Assembly: GCA_028285445.1 (NCBI GenBank)
Contig: JANQPQ010000015.1
Coordinates: 115,876 to 179,875 of the forward strand
Length of the DNA: 64,000 bases
Source of the DNA: Cyclobacteriaceae bacterium
GTDB lineage: Bacteria > Bacteroidota > Bacteroidia > Cytophagales > Cyclobacteriaceae
Direction: 5' to 3'
A program made the translations under genes and the position numbers. This document shows, piece by piece, positions 31,728 to 40,527 of the stretch (the stretch's first letter is position 1; every line of letters starts with the position of its first letter). The notes under the pieces are model-generated. The model saw only the letters and a program-made list of their open reading frames with translations. It had not been told where the DNA came from and made no database searches.

Positions 31728-33500
31728 TTATTGAGTGGACGATTTTTCATTGATGTACTCATCAATTACTCTTTCCAGAATAGGTAACGTTACTGCCCCA
31801 TTTTCCAGAATTTTGTCATGAAACTCGCGAAGGTCGAATTCGCTTCCTAATTGAGTACTCGCCTTTTCCCGGAGTTCCTTAATCTTAAGCTCTCCGATCT
31901 TGTAGGATAAGGCCTGACCAGGCCAGCTAATGTACCGGTCCGTTTCGGTAGTGCATTCATGAATTGATAATGCCGTGTTCGATGAGAGATAGTCAATTAC
32001 CTGCTGCCGCGTCCATCCCTTTGCATGAATCCCTGTATCAACAACTAACCGACAGGCTCGCCACATCTCATAAGTCAACCGACCGAAATCGCTGTACGGA
32101 TCCTGATAGAAGCCTGCCTCCAGTCCCAACCATTCTGAGTAAAGGCCCCAACCTTCACCAAATGCCGAAATATAGAGCAGTTTTCTAAATTCTGGCAACC
32201 CCACTAGCTCCCGAGAAAGTGCACCTTGCAAATGATGGCCTGGAACGGCTTCATGCAAACTCAAAGACTCCAGCACATACAACGGCCTGTTTTCAAGTTT
32301 GTAGGTATTGACCCAGTAACGGCCAGGCTGGGTACTACCAGCTGATGGTGGCACATACCTTCCTCCAGTATATTTCGGTGCTATTTCTGCCGGAACCGCC
32401 TCAACGGTGTAGGGCAAACGCGGCAATTTGTTGAAAAGAGCGGGAAGTTTGCCATCCATGCGCTTAGAAATGAAAGAAGCCTGCTTCAACAAGTCTTCCG
32501 GGGTTTTAGCGTAGAACCGTTCATCTGTCCTTAGAAACTCCAAAAAGTCAGCAAAGGAACCATCGAATCCCACTTTATCAATAATGGCCTGCATCTCTGA
32601 TTTAATGCGTGATACCTCTTCAAGCCCTTTGTCATGAATCTCAGCCACATCCATTGGCAGCGTGGTGAAGTAGTTTATTCTCTGGCCATAGTACTTCTCT
32701 CCGTTAGGTAGATCATGGGCACCAAGTGTGGTTCTGGCGGCTGGGATGTATTCATTCACCATGAAATCTAAAAACAGCTTATAAGCGTAAACGGTGCTAT
32801 CCATCACAGCGGCCTGGCCCGCCTGCATCAACGATTCCTCTGTGGTTTCACCAAATGCCTCTGGCATATTTAGGAATGGCTGATAAAATGTGCTCTCTGT
32901 TGCATCTTCTACGATATGACCATCAATCGTTCCTTCGTACCCTGCCAGCACTATCCTGGGCATTGTTATTCCCAAGTCGATACCTCTTCTCATCAGTGTT
33001 ATGTGCTGCCTGAAATAGCTTGGGGCTCCCTGTAACCGTTGTATGTAGTTGCTATAATCTTCCTCGGTTTGCAATGGAACATTGAAGGGCAATCGTGCAA
33101 ATGAAAAGTGAAATCCTGCATCGGCCAGGATCGGGACTAAATAGGCCTGGTATTCATAATTTGCAATATTGTCTTCAACGACATAAAGCAACAGTTCCAG
33201 GTTGATTAGGTCTTGACCACTTAATGCTTGCCTTTCTAGGGCATTTAGTTTTTCCTTTAGAGACACATAATAGGCATATCTCCTGGCCTGATCATCTTCA
33301 GTGACGGCAGGCAAAAGCTCATTATAATCATGCCTGCCAACGGCTGTGGCCAGTAGCGGGTTTTCTTTGAGGCGAAAATCCCATTCCTCCTCAATAAGGG
33401 TGTTTAGCTGGTCGAGGGTATCATTGGATGCAGGTTCAATTTGCTGCATACAACTGGCTAAGATCAGGCTTAGGAAGATTACGGGAGCCAATGGTTTCAT
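31728..33500 (-). CDS. DUF885 family protein, predicted lipoprotein
   Basis: A 590-residue protein with a lipobox (FLSLILASCMQQ) at residue 17. The DUF885 fold is visible in LLATAVGRHDYNELLPAV and in YNYIQRLQGAPSYFRQHI-like helices. The zinc-metallopeptidase-like motif LSLHEAVPGHHLQ resembles HExxxxH, and EGWGLYSEWLG is the conserved second motif. The family is uncharacterised but may have peptidase activity. Its lipidation places it in the outer membrane or periplasm. Confidence 0.88.
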   Translation of the reverse strand: MKPLAPVIFLSLILASCMQQIEPASNDTLDQLNTLIEEEWDFRLKENPLLATAVGRHDYNELLPAVTEDDQARRYAYYVSLKEKLNALERQALSGQDLINLELLLYVVEDNIANYEYQAYLVPILADAGFHFSFARLPFNVPLQTEEDYSNYIQRLQGAPSYFRQHITLMRRGIDLGITMPRIVLAGYEGTIDGHIVEDATESTFYQPFLNMPEAFGETTEESLMQAGQAAVMDSTVYAYKLFLDFMVNEYIPAARTTLGAHDLPNGEKYYGQRINYFTTLPMDVAEIHDKGLEEVSRIKSEMQAIIDKVGFDGSFADFLEFLRTDERFYAKTPEDLLKQASFISKRMDGKLPALFNKLPRLPYTVEAVPAEIAPKYTGGRYVPPSAGSTQPGRYWVNTYKLENRPLYVLESLSLHEAVPGHHLQGALSRELVGLPEFRKLLYISAFGEGWGLYSEWLGLEAGFYQDPYSDFGRLTYEMWRACRLVVDTGIHAKGWTRQQVIDYLSSNTALSIHECTTETDRYISWPGQALSYKIGELKIKELREKASTQLGSEFDLREFHDKILENGAVTLPILERVIDEYINEKSSTQ

Positions 33501-33612
33501 GAATTCTCTAATTTTTGAAGCTCCGAAAATTAAAAAATATCTTCATTAAACTTCAGCCGCCTGAAAATGAAAGTATTATTTTGACTTGGAATTACAGGAA
33601 AAGATCACTTGA

Positions 33613-34668
33613 ATGGCCACAACCTTTGAAAATATCTTAAGGAGTTTATCAGCAGACCTTCCCCAGCATTGGCCTCGGTATAAGACTATTGATATGCATA
33701 CTGGCGGTGAGCCGTTGCGAGTTATTGTTGGGGGATTACCAGGAATAGAGGGCAGCAGTATTCTTGAAAAGCGTAGGTACATGCTTGAGAACCATGACGA
33801 TATTAGGAAACTGCTGATGTATGAGCCAAGGGGCCACATGGATATGTATGGATGTATTCTGGTTGCTCCCTCAGATCCTGCTCACGATTTCGGCATCCTA
33901 TTTACTCACAATGAAGGTTATAGTACCATGTGTGGTCATGCTATTATCGCCATTACAAAGCTGGCCTTTAGTATGGGTTGGAAACAGACGGAGGAGCCAA
34001 TTGGCGAGCTTGCCATAGAAGCGCCATGCGGACTGATTAAATCCTACGCCAGGATTAAACAGGAACAGGTTGTCAGTACCTATTTTGATTGTGTCCCATC
34101 GTTTGTCGTAGCAACCGACAACACAATAGACTTGCCAAATTTCGGCTCCGTGAAGTACGACATTGCCTATGGCGGCGCATTTTATGCATATGTTGAATCA
34201 TCACAACTCGATTTAAAACTCATACCTGCCCAAACACAGCAAATTGTTGACCTCGGTATGCAGATCAAAAACGCAGTCATGAACTCCGTGGATATTCAAC
34301 ACCCTTTTGAAGGGGACCTAAGCTTTCTCTATGGCACCATCTTTATTGATGATGCCCAAGCTGCCGGAATTGACAGTCGCAATGTCTGTGTGTTCGCTGA
34401 AGGGGAAGTTGATCGATCTCCCACTGGTTCCGGGGTATCTGGTCGTATGGCCCTGCATCACAGCAGGAGTGAAATACAAATTGGACAAGAAATGAAGATC
34501 GAGAGCATTATTGGAAGTGTATTTACCGGATCTGTGGTTGAAACTATGGAATATGGCCCCTACAATGCTGTAATTCCGCGGGTGGAAGGTACGGCTTATA
34601 TTACCGGCATGCATGAATTTGTGCTAGACCCTGATGACCCCTTCTCAGGGGGTTTTCTTTTGCGATAG
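33613..34668 (+). CDS. Trans-3-hydroxy-L-proline dehydratase
   Basis: A 351-residue proline-racemase-superfamily protein. The first catalytic cysteine is present (YSTMCGHAIIAI), but the second position, cysteine in true racemases (DRSPCGTG), is threonine here (VDRSPTGSGVSGR). The Cys/Thr pair is the signature of trans-3-hydroxy-L-proline dehydratase (human L3HYPDH type), which yields delta1-pyrroline-2-carboxylate. The opening (TIDMHTGGEPLRVIVGGLPG) and end (AYITGMHEFVLDPDDPF) are typical. No other hydroxyproline-catabolic gene is nearby. The assignment follows known residue rules for the family. Confidence 0.88.
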   Translation: MATTFENILRSLSADLPQHWPRYKTIDMHTGGEPLRVIVGGLPGIEGSSILEKRRYMLENHDDIRKLLMYEPRGHMDMYGCILVAPSDPAHDFGILFTHNEGYSTMCGHAIIAITKLAFSMGWKQTEEPIGELAIEAPCGLIKSYARIKQEQVVSTYFDCVPSFVVATDNTIDLPNFGSVKYDIAYGGAFYAYVESSQLDLKLIPAQTQQIVDLGMQIKNAVMNSVDIQHPFEGDLSFLYGTIFIDDAQAAGIDSRNVCVFAEGEVDRSPTGSGVSGRMALHHSRSEIQIGQEMKIESIIGSVFTGSVVETMEYGPYNAVIPRVEGTAYITGMHEFVLDPDDPFSGGFLLR

Positions 34669-34671
34669 CAC

Positions 34672-34701
34672 AAAAAAGGAGCCCTCTTGTGAAAGGGCTC
34701 C
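34672..34701 (-). terminator. Minus-strand terminator beside the hydroxyproline dehydratase
   Basis: GGAGCCCT (34678-34685) pairs with AGGGCTCC (34694-34701), a perfect 8-bp stem. On the minus strand it is followed by six T residues. On the plus strand there is no U-run. It therefore terminates minus-strand transcription, although no minus-strand gene lies between it and the next minus-strand terminator at 34834-34860. Confidence 0.6.
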
Positions 34702-34833
34702 CGAACCACTACTAAGCCAAAAACTTTAGATCAAAGATGGAGTACAACGTTCACAGAATAATCACACCCATTTCAATAAACACTGTAGTTTGTATCACAA
34801 TCAGGAACTCACTTGTAATTTCAGCCTTGGAAT

Positions 34834-34860
34834 AAAAAAGCCCAGGCAAAGGCCCGAGCT
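34834..34860 (-). terminator. Terminator of the YHS/DoxX operon
   Basis: On the minus strand, AGCTCGGGC pairs with GCCTGGGCT (two G-U pairs) around a 3-base loop and is followed by six T residues. It lies 28 bp after the DoxX-like stop codon at 34889. Confidence 0.8.
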
Positions 34861-34888
34861 TAAATTTCTCACTATGTTTTTTTTGGTT

Positions 34889-35287
34889 TCATTTTCCAGT
34901 AATTGCAGCTAACGCATTCTTCACGTCTTCTTGCTTTCTCACTAAAACAAATGCGCAGCTGGCAAAAACCGCCATGGCCAAAATAAAGAGGTAGCCACCA
35001 TCTCCTTGTACTTCAATGCCCAATAGAGTAAGATGCATGCCAATAGCGCCCAGCATCAGCCCCAAGCCAATACCGGCTCCAATCCATGATGTTCTGGGAA
35101 CAATTAATAGCACAGAAGCGATTAGCTCTAAGATGCCGGTGAGGTAGCGGCCCCAAGGCTCCATTCCAACTTGAGTAAATATGTAAATTGATTCTTCGGC
35201 TCCGCCAAATTTGAAATATAGTGTTTGCAGCATAATGAGCGCCGCTACAAAACGGGCCAAATGATAAATGATAACTCCCACTTTCAT
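34889..35287 (-). CDS. DoxX-like membrane protein
   Basis: A 132-residue protein with four hydrophobic segments. The DoxX-type features are IYHLARFVAALIMLQTLYFKF, WGRYLTGILELIASVLLIV and the glycine-rich AGIGLGLMLGAIGMHLTLLG. It is 6 bp downstream of the YHS gene on the same strand, so they form one operon ended by the terminator at 34834-34860. DoxX-like proteins act in redox-linked envelope processes; the substrate here is unknown. Confidence 0.85.
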   Translation of the reverse strand: MKVGVIIYHLARFVAALIMLQTLYFKFGGAEESIYIFTQVGMEPWGRYLTGILELIASVLLIVPRTSWIGAGIGLGLMLGAIGMHLTLLGIEVQGDGGYLFILAMAVFASCAFVLVRKQEDVKNALAAITGK

Positions 35288-35293
35288 AATTGC

Positions 35294-35767
35294 TTAATTT
35301 GAGCTCTTGATTGTATTGGACCAGTTAGTGTCAGCCTTGGTCTTCAAGTTACTTTCATCTTCATTCCAATCGTCTAATGTATTGTTGAAGAAGAAGTTGT
35401 AGAATAGATAAAGCTTGCCATTTACGATTTTATAGGTCTCAGGATCTACTTTAACTTTTTCTCCTGTTTCGCCCATTGCATAGGCACACCAGCCTCCATA
35501 CTCCGGTTCAAATTTTGTAGGGTCAGCAATGAATTTGCTCTTATTAGCTTCACTGCTAAAGCGGTAAGTGGCGCCTTTATAATCATGGGTAATTGACTTC
35601 TTACCCTCTTTGGCTTCATCTCCTTCAAAATAGGAAACGGGGTCATAACCCTGGATAGCCAACTCCGACTTGAGGTTTAAATGCTCTTTCCGCGTTTTGA
35701 GATCATCTTGTGCAGCCACCTGATTGGCAAGTAAGGCAACTAACGCCATCGCAATTATTCGCTTCAT
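35294..35767 (-). CDS. YHS-domain exported protein
   Basis: About 157 residues from the ATG at 35767 (MKRIIAMALVALLANQVAAQ, signal peptide). The mature part contains the YHS-type fold (LNLKSELAIQGYDPVSYFEG, ITHDYKGATYRFSSEANKSKF, PEYGGWCAYAMGE). YHS domains bind metal or act in redox; the single cysteine in GGWCAY is in a typical place. It is the first gene of the YHS/DoxX operon. Confidence 0.85.
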   Translation of the reverse strand: MKRIIAMALVALLANQVAAQDDLKTRKEHLNLKSELAIQGYDPVSYFEGDEAKEGKKSITHDYKGATYRFSSEANKSKFIADPTKFEPEYGGWCAYAMGETGEKVKVDPETYKIVNGKLYLFYNFFFNNTLDDWNEDESNLKTKADTNWSNTIKSSN

Positions 35768-35857
35768 ATTGATTATTGTTTGATGCAAAGCTCCAGCTTC
35801 GCTATCACAAATTATTCACAGTGAGATAAAAAGACTAGTAATTATTGTGCCAAACAC

Positions 35858-37345
35858 CTAGTTGACAGCGTATTGTGGCAACTGAAATGAAAACGAAGAG
35901 CCGGCGTTAAGTTTAGTACTCAGGTTAATTGAGCGATCATGGATCTCCAGGATCTTCTTCACTATGGCCAAACCTAGGCCGGTGCTATTCTCATCCAGGG
36001 AAATTCGTTTATCACCGATATGATAGCGATCGAAGATAAATGGAATCTGTTCTTTGGGAATACCAGGGCCGGTGTCAGACACCTGAATCTCCACATCCTG
36101 GTTGTTCTCGTTACTGGCGATAGTTACAGTACCTCCTTCAGGCGTGTACTTCAAAGCATTATCGATTAGATTCTGCATCACGCGCTCAATGAGGGAAACA
36201 TCTGCATTAACCAGCACATTGTCTTTGACCGTATCGGCTTCAATGGTAATGTTCTTCTCTTTCGCCAGAATTTGATATTTCTGTACCACATCAGCAACAA
36301 GTTCATTAATAAAGAATGGCTCTTTCTTGGGCTCAATTTGCCTGGCTTCTAACTTGGAAAGCTCAAATAATTCTTCAACCAACTTCTTCAGTTTGTTGGT
36401 ACTGTCGAGAACAATTTTCATGTATTGATCCTTCTCCTCAGCATCCATCTTGTCTTTACGGATCATAAGGGTTTCAATATAGCCGTGGATAACAGCTAAT
36501 GGAGTGCGCAAGTCGTGGCTTACATTACCAACGAGCTCACGTCTCAGATTCTCCATAGACTTCAGGTTCTCAATGTTCCCAACGATGGTATCAGCCATCT
36601 CGTTGAACGCAATTGCCAGTTTATCAATTTCACTATTCCCCTTTACAGCTATTCGCGCAGACATATCTCCTTTGCGGAAATGATTAACTGTATCAATAAC
36701 CCGCTGCAAATTTTTAGTTATGAAAGCAATTGCTATCAGGCCGATCACTAAGGTGGCTCCTAATGTGATCATCATGGTACGCGTTCCCAGCCGCACAACG
36801 TAATCTCCCCATAAGAACTGCGAAACCGACTCATACTCTTCACTAGCCAGGATTACATAGACGTAACCAATTACGCTTCCATTCTCTTCTACCTTGGATG
36901 CTGAAAACACTTTCGTCACCCCAGGATTTCTGGGATCGTCACCCGTAATGTATTCTTGCCCTTCTGTTGCGATAAAGGCCTGTATTGGCGCCAGGCTGAC
37001 GGACTCAAGCTTTACTCTTTTATAGGGAGCGACATAATTCAGGATCTTACCATCGGGACCTAACAAATACACTTCGATGCTAGGGTTGATTGCCATCATC
37101 ATGTGTAGAATCTCGTCAGTCGCCTGTTCGTTTAGCTCTCCATTAAGAAAGGGCTTTACCTCCTTCTTAATACTTTCAGCAATATTGCTGTTCAATCGCT
37201 GATTTTTTACTTCGAAATGCTTTTCAGCCATCTGCGCAGTAATAACCACATAGGCCATTCCTACTACTACCAACAGCAGCAAGAAGGTTAGCGATATCTT
37301 CCAGTAGAGAGAACCTTTAATAACTTTTTGTAACTGATTGGCCAT
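35858..37345 (-). CDS. HAMP-containing sensor histidine kinase
   Basis: A 495-residue inner-membrane kinase. The first transmembrane segment is near residue 20 (ISLTFLLLLVVVGMAYVV), followed by a periplasmic sensor (~45-175) and a second segment (MMITLGATLVIGLIAIAFI). HAMP (RVIDTVNHFRKGDMSARIAV), HisKA (NVSHDLRTPLAVIHGYIETL) and HATPase_c (NLIDNALKYTPEGG, VSDTGPGIP, GLGLAIVKKILEI) follow. It lies 10 bp downstream of an OmpR-type response regulator gene and is clearly its partner. Confidence 0.94.
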   Translation of the reverse strand: MANQLQKVIKGSLYWKISLTFLLLLVVVGMAYVVITAQMAEKHFEVKNQRLNSNIAESIKKEVKPFLNGELNEQATDEILHMMMAINPSIEVYLLGPDGKILNYVAPYKRVKLESVSLAPIQAFIATEGQEYITGDDPRNPGVTKVFSASKVEENGSVIGYVYVILASEEYESVSQFLWGDYVVRLGTRTMMITLGATLVIGLIAIAFITKNLQRVIDTVNHFRKGDMSARIAVKGNSEIDKLAIAFNEMADTIVGNIENLKSMENLRRELVGNVSHDLRTPLAVIHGYIETLMIRKDKMDAEEKDQYMKIVLDSTNKLKKLVEELFELSKLEARQIEPKKEPFFINELVADVVQKYQILAKEKNITIEADTVKDNVLVNADVSLIERVMQNLIDNALKYTPEGGTVTIASNENNQDVEIQVSDTGPGIPKEQIPFIFDRYHIGDKRISLDENSTGLGLAIVKKILEIHDRSINLSTKLNAGSSFSFQLPQYAVN

Positions 37346-37355
37346 GGTATTGTAC

Positions 37356-38057
37356 TTAAACTAGTTCGTCATTGAATCGATATCCCACTCCCCAGGTGGT
37401 GAGAATATAGGTAGGCTCCGATAGGTCTTCCTCAATCTTGGCTCTAAGGCGGTTGATGTGGGAATTTACCGTATGCTCGTAACCTGAAAACTCATAACCC
37501 CAAACTAATTCCAGCAGTTTGGCGCGAGAGTAACTACGACCGGGGTTAGAAGCCAGCAGATAAAGCAAATCGAACTCCTTCGGCGTTAGTTCAATTCTCT
37601 CCTCACCCAGCAAAACTTTACGCTTGTCATGATCTATTTGCAAAGTACCAAAGGCTATCTGCTCCGTCCCGGTGTCACTCTTTTCTTCGAACATTTGCAC
37701 TCTTCTGAAAATGGCCTTTACCCTGGCAATAAACTCCCTGACACTAAATGGCTTTGTGAGGTAGTCATCGGCACCAGTCTCCAATCCCAGTACTTTATCA
37801 ATTTCTTCCGAACGAGCCGTCAGCATTAAAATTGGGGTGTGGATATTATTCGCTCTAACCTCCCGGCAAATATCCAGACCATCTTTTCCGGGAAGCATTA
37901 TATCTAATATTATCAGGTCGAATTTCTCTTCTATTGCAAGCTTGCCTCCTTCTAATCCATCCGAGGAAGTTGTTAGGTCACACTGTAAGTCTTTTAAGTG
38001 GATCTCTAGCAGTTGCTTTATATCCGGATCATCTTCAACCAAAAGAACTCTCTTCAT
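37356..38057 (-). CDS. OmpR/PhoB-family response regulator
   Basis: A 233-residue regulator from the ATG at 38057. The receiver has the acidic pair (LLVEDDPD), the phospho-acceptor aspartate (DLIILDIMLPGKDGLD), the threonine (ILMLTARSEE) and the lysine (DDYLTKPFS). The C-terminal winged helix has ELTPKEFDLLYLLASNPGRSYSRAKLLELVWG and TVNSHINRLRAKIEEDLSEP. It is cotranscribed with the HAMP kinase 10 bp downstream. Confidence 0.95.
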   Translation of the reverse strand: MKRVLLVEDDPDIKQLLEIHLKDLQCDLTTSSDGLEGGKLAIEEKFDLIILDIMLPGKDGLDICREVRANNIHTPILMLTARSEEIDKVLGLETGADDYLTKPFSVREFIARVKAIFRRVQMFEEKSDTGTEQIAFGTLQIDHDKRKVLLGEERIELTPKEFDLLYLLASNPGRSYSRAKLLELVWGYEFSGYEHTVNSHINRLRAKIEEDLSEPTYILTTWGVGYRFNDELV

Positions 38058-38225
38058 CAATTTTTATCTCTATAAATAGAACCCAAAAATAACAGTGATT
38101 TATCACGAAAAGTTAACAAACTATGGCTTTTAATCTCACACTACCACTTGCCCCAATCACCTCTCAGCCCAATATTCTAGGGAAAAAGGGCGATTTTTCG
38201 TATTATAGATAAGGAACTAATTGTG

Positions 38226-38912
38226 ATGAAAAATCTACTGACACTATTTTTTGCTATCTCGCTAAGCACCACAGCATTGGCGCAAGATGCAGTCGGGGTC
38301 TATGCCTCGGTATTCAAGCCCTTGGCTGATTATGATCGTAACCTGGACAAAAACCCGGTTGGCCTCACTTTCAACGGTCTTAAGCAGATGAAAAACGAGA
38401 GATTAAGACTGGGAGGAGAGCTTGGCGTAGCTATGTATGCCAATCGGCAATATTCATACGAACTGGTAGATGAGGGATACCCAGGCGAATTTGTCGATGT
38501 AGACGAGGAGGACTGCTTTCTTACAGTGCATGGCGTAGCTCGATACACTTTGCTTGACAACGGTATCTTAACCACTTATGCTGAAGCTAAGGCTGGCATC
38601 TCATCATTTTTCAGCTCAAGAATAGCACTTGAGCAATATAGTCACTTCAGAGACCAAACCAGGTTTCACGGCACTGCGGTAAACACCAGCGTTGGCGCAG
38701 GCATAAATATAGACGTGAAGAGACTTTTTACAGGTTCCGACTCATTCAATCCTATAATGCTAGATTTCACCACTACCGTTAATAGCGGATCTCGAGCGCG
38801 ATACCGGAATATGAATGCCGATGATTTGTTGGTTACCAGTGTTAGCCACGGTAACTATCGGTCGTTAACCAATAACATTCAGTATAAAATCGGGATATTA
38901 GTGGAGCTGTAA
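38226..38912 (+). CDS. Exported protein, predicted outer-membrane beta-barrel
   Basis: About 228 residues from the ATG at 38226. The signal peptide (LLTLFFAISLSTTALAQ) is followed by alternating strands (AVGVYASVFKPLADYDR, LRLGGELGVAMYA, FLTVHGVARYTLL, YAEAKAGISSF, VGAGINIDVKRL and IQYKIGILVEL) that fit an 8-10-stranded barrel. It starts 169 bp from the divergent response regulator gene, and its control by that pair is possible. Confidence 0.7.
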   Translation: MKNLLTLFFAISLSTTALAQDAVGVYASVFKPLADYDRNLDKNPVGLTFNGLKQMKNERLRLGGELGVAMYANRQYSYELVDEGYPGEFVDVDEEDCFLTVHGVARYTLLDNGILTTYAEAKAGISSFFSSRIALEQYSHFRDQTRFHGTAVNTSVGAGINIDVKRLFTGSDSFNPIMLDFTTTVNSGSRARYRNMNADDLLVTSVSHGNYRSLTNNIQYKIGILVEL

Positions 38913-39034
38913 AGAGAAAAGAGAGGAGCCGCCTTTTTAGTTTGAGCAGAACCACATTGCCCTAATGTGCCTCATTCTAAATTAGCAACTCCATCTCTTA
39001 TCAAACCGCCTTCAAAAAAGATCATATCAACACC

Positions 39035-40456
39035 TTAGCTCTCAATCAACGCATGAGAGCGCTTGAAATCTTTAGGTGTCATTTTTACATGTTTCTTAAA
39101 TAGTGCGTTAAAAGTAGATTTCGAATTAAATCCTGCTTCGTACGCTATAGCTTCATTAGTAAGATTACTATTCTCCGGATTCACCAACTGAGCCTTAACT
39201 TCCTCCAACCGGTATTCATTAATGAAATCATAGAAATTTCTACCTAAGCCTTCGTTGATAACTACAGACAGATCTTTAGGATTGATATTGAGGAACCTCG
39301 AAAGCTCTGAAAGATTGAGCCCAGGGTTGAGATAGGGTTTTTCCTCCTTCATCAACTCTAGCAGTTTCACCTTGAGGTTGGCAATAGTTTGTGGCGCTAG
39401 TCGCCTGGTGTGAATACTTTTCGTGCTTTTTGTGCTCTTGGCTGTACTGCCATAGAGAAATTCTTGTGATCTGAACATAATCTCGTAACCTAACCAATAG
39501 AGAATACCTGCTGCCGATAACCATAGTGGGTAATAGGTAATGGTTGTAACCCTGAATTCGTATAATTGCCAATTTGCAAGCCAGATGGTAAACCAGATTA
39601 CAAAGAAGCCGATGAAAGCTGGCACCAGCTTTCGTAGCCACTTAGATTCAAAGTAGGCTACACTCTCAGTTTCTCCTTTAGGAAGGTGATTCTCAATCAG
39701 TTTTGAAGAAAGGTGCAAATAGATCAATCCTGAAATAATTGCAATAAACTGTTCGGCGTGGCTGAATATGGGTTCGAAACGAGAAAGCCTCAAACTATCT
39801 TTCAGTGGAGTTGGCAACAGAAAGGCCAGTAGATAAAGCCCAAAGAAAACAGCCGCTGGGGCAAAATGCAGGTAGTGCTGCTTTGGTCTGAAGTTTCTTA
39901 AAGTGATATTCTGGGTGTGGAAATACAACAAAGGGCCAATTAGGGTGATGAATGAAATTGGCAGGAAAATGAGATTGGGATTATTCGTCAACTCGTACCC
40001 CACACCATAGAGCTGGTGCTTGAAACCATAAAGAGCGATAACTGTAAGCAGCAGTATTAGATATATATTCGACTTTCTCCCCCTTGCGTTCAGCAACATA
40101 AATATTGAAAGTATCAATCCGCCAAAGAATGCGGGATAGAGAAACTTCGAGTAGTACAAAGTGCTGGTATCGGTATTTCTAAATAAGGGCGCAAAAAAGT
40201 GCATCATGTCGCTACGAAGACCTTGCGGAGCTTCGATAAGCTTCATTCCGCAATGAACACAACAGCCTGGTTTAGAGAATAGCTCTTCATCTCCACTACA
40301 GCCACAGGGAGGGCAAACATAAGTTGCGGATTCCTGTATGAATGTCACCTGCTCAACCGTTTCAGGGTGTGCCTGGGAACTAACGGGTATGAAGCACATG
40401 CAAGCTGCGATAATTCCTATCAGCAGTATGAGGTTCTTTTTCCAGGTGGCTTGCAT
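39035..40456 (-). CDS. Membrane-bound AraC regulator with N-terminal metal-binding-like motif
   Basis: A 473-residue protein. A signal/anchor (LLIGIIAACMCFIPVSSQAHP) is followed at ~50-80 by a cysteine-rich segment (YVCPPCGCSGDEELF, PGCCVHCGMKL) that matches the heavy-metal-binding HMBD pattern YxCPM..PGxCPxCGM. Seven hydrophobic segments follow (FFGGLILSIFMLL, NIYLILLLTVIALYGF, and others). The C-terminus is an AraC HTH pair (NLSELSRFLNINPKDLSVVIN, LTNEAIAYEAGFNSKSTFNALFKKHVKMTPKDFK). Membrane-bound AraC regulators are known in Bacteroidota; the cysteine module suggests direct periplasmic metal or redox sensing. Confidence 0.85.
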   Translation of the reverse strand: MQATWKKNLILLIGIIAACMCFIPVSSQAHPETVEQVTFIQESATYVCPPCGCSGDEELFSKPGCCVHCGMKLIEAPQGLRSDMMHFFAPLFRNTDTSTLYYSKFLYPAFFGGLILSIFMLLNARGRKSNIYLILLLTVIALYGFKHQLYGVGYELTNNPNLIFLPISFITLIGPLLYFHTQNITLRNFRPKQHYLHFAPAAVFFGLYLLAFLLPTPLKDSLRLSRFEPIFSHAEQFIAIISGLIYLHLSSKLIENHLPKGETESVAYFESKWLRKLVPAFIGFFVIWFTIWLANWQLYEFRVTTITYYPLWLSAAGILYWLGYEIMFRSQEFLYGSTAKSTKSTKSIHTRRLAPQTIANLKVKLLELMKEEKPYLNPGLNLSELSRFLNINPKDLSVVINEGLGRNFYDFINEYRLEEVKAQLVNPENSNLTNEAIAYEAGFNSKSTFNALFKKHVKMTPKDFKRSHALIES

Positions 40457-40527
40457 CTTAGTAGGCTGTTTCGAAAAACTTTACCTACATAAGGGCAGTT
40501 ACGGGAAAAGGTACACTCTAAATGAAA

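Noticed and set aside
33613..34668. Proline racemase
   Set aside because: The second catalytic cysteine is replaced by threonine, which fits the dehydratase rather than the racemase.
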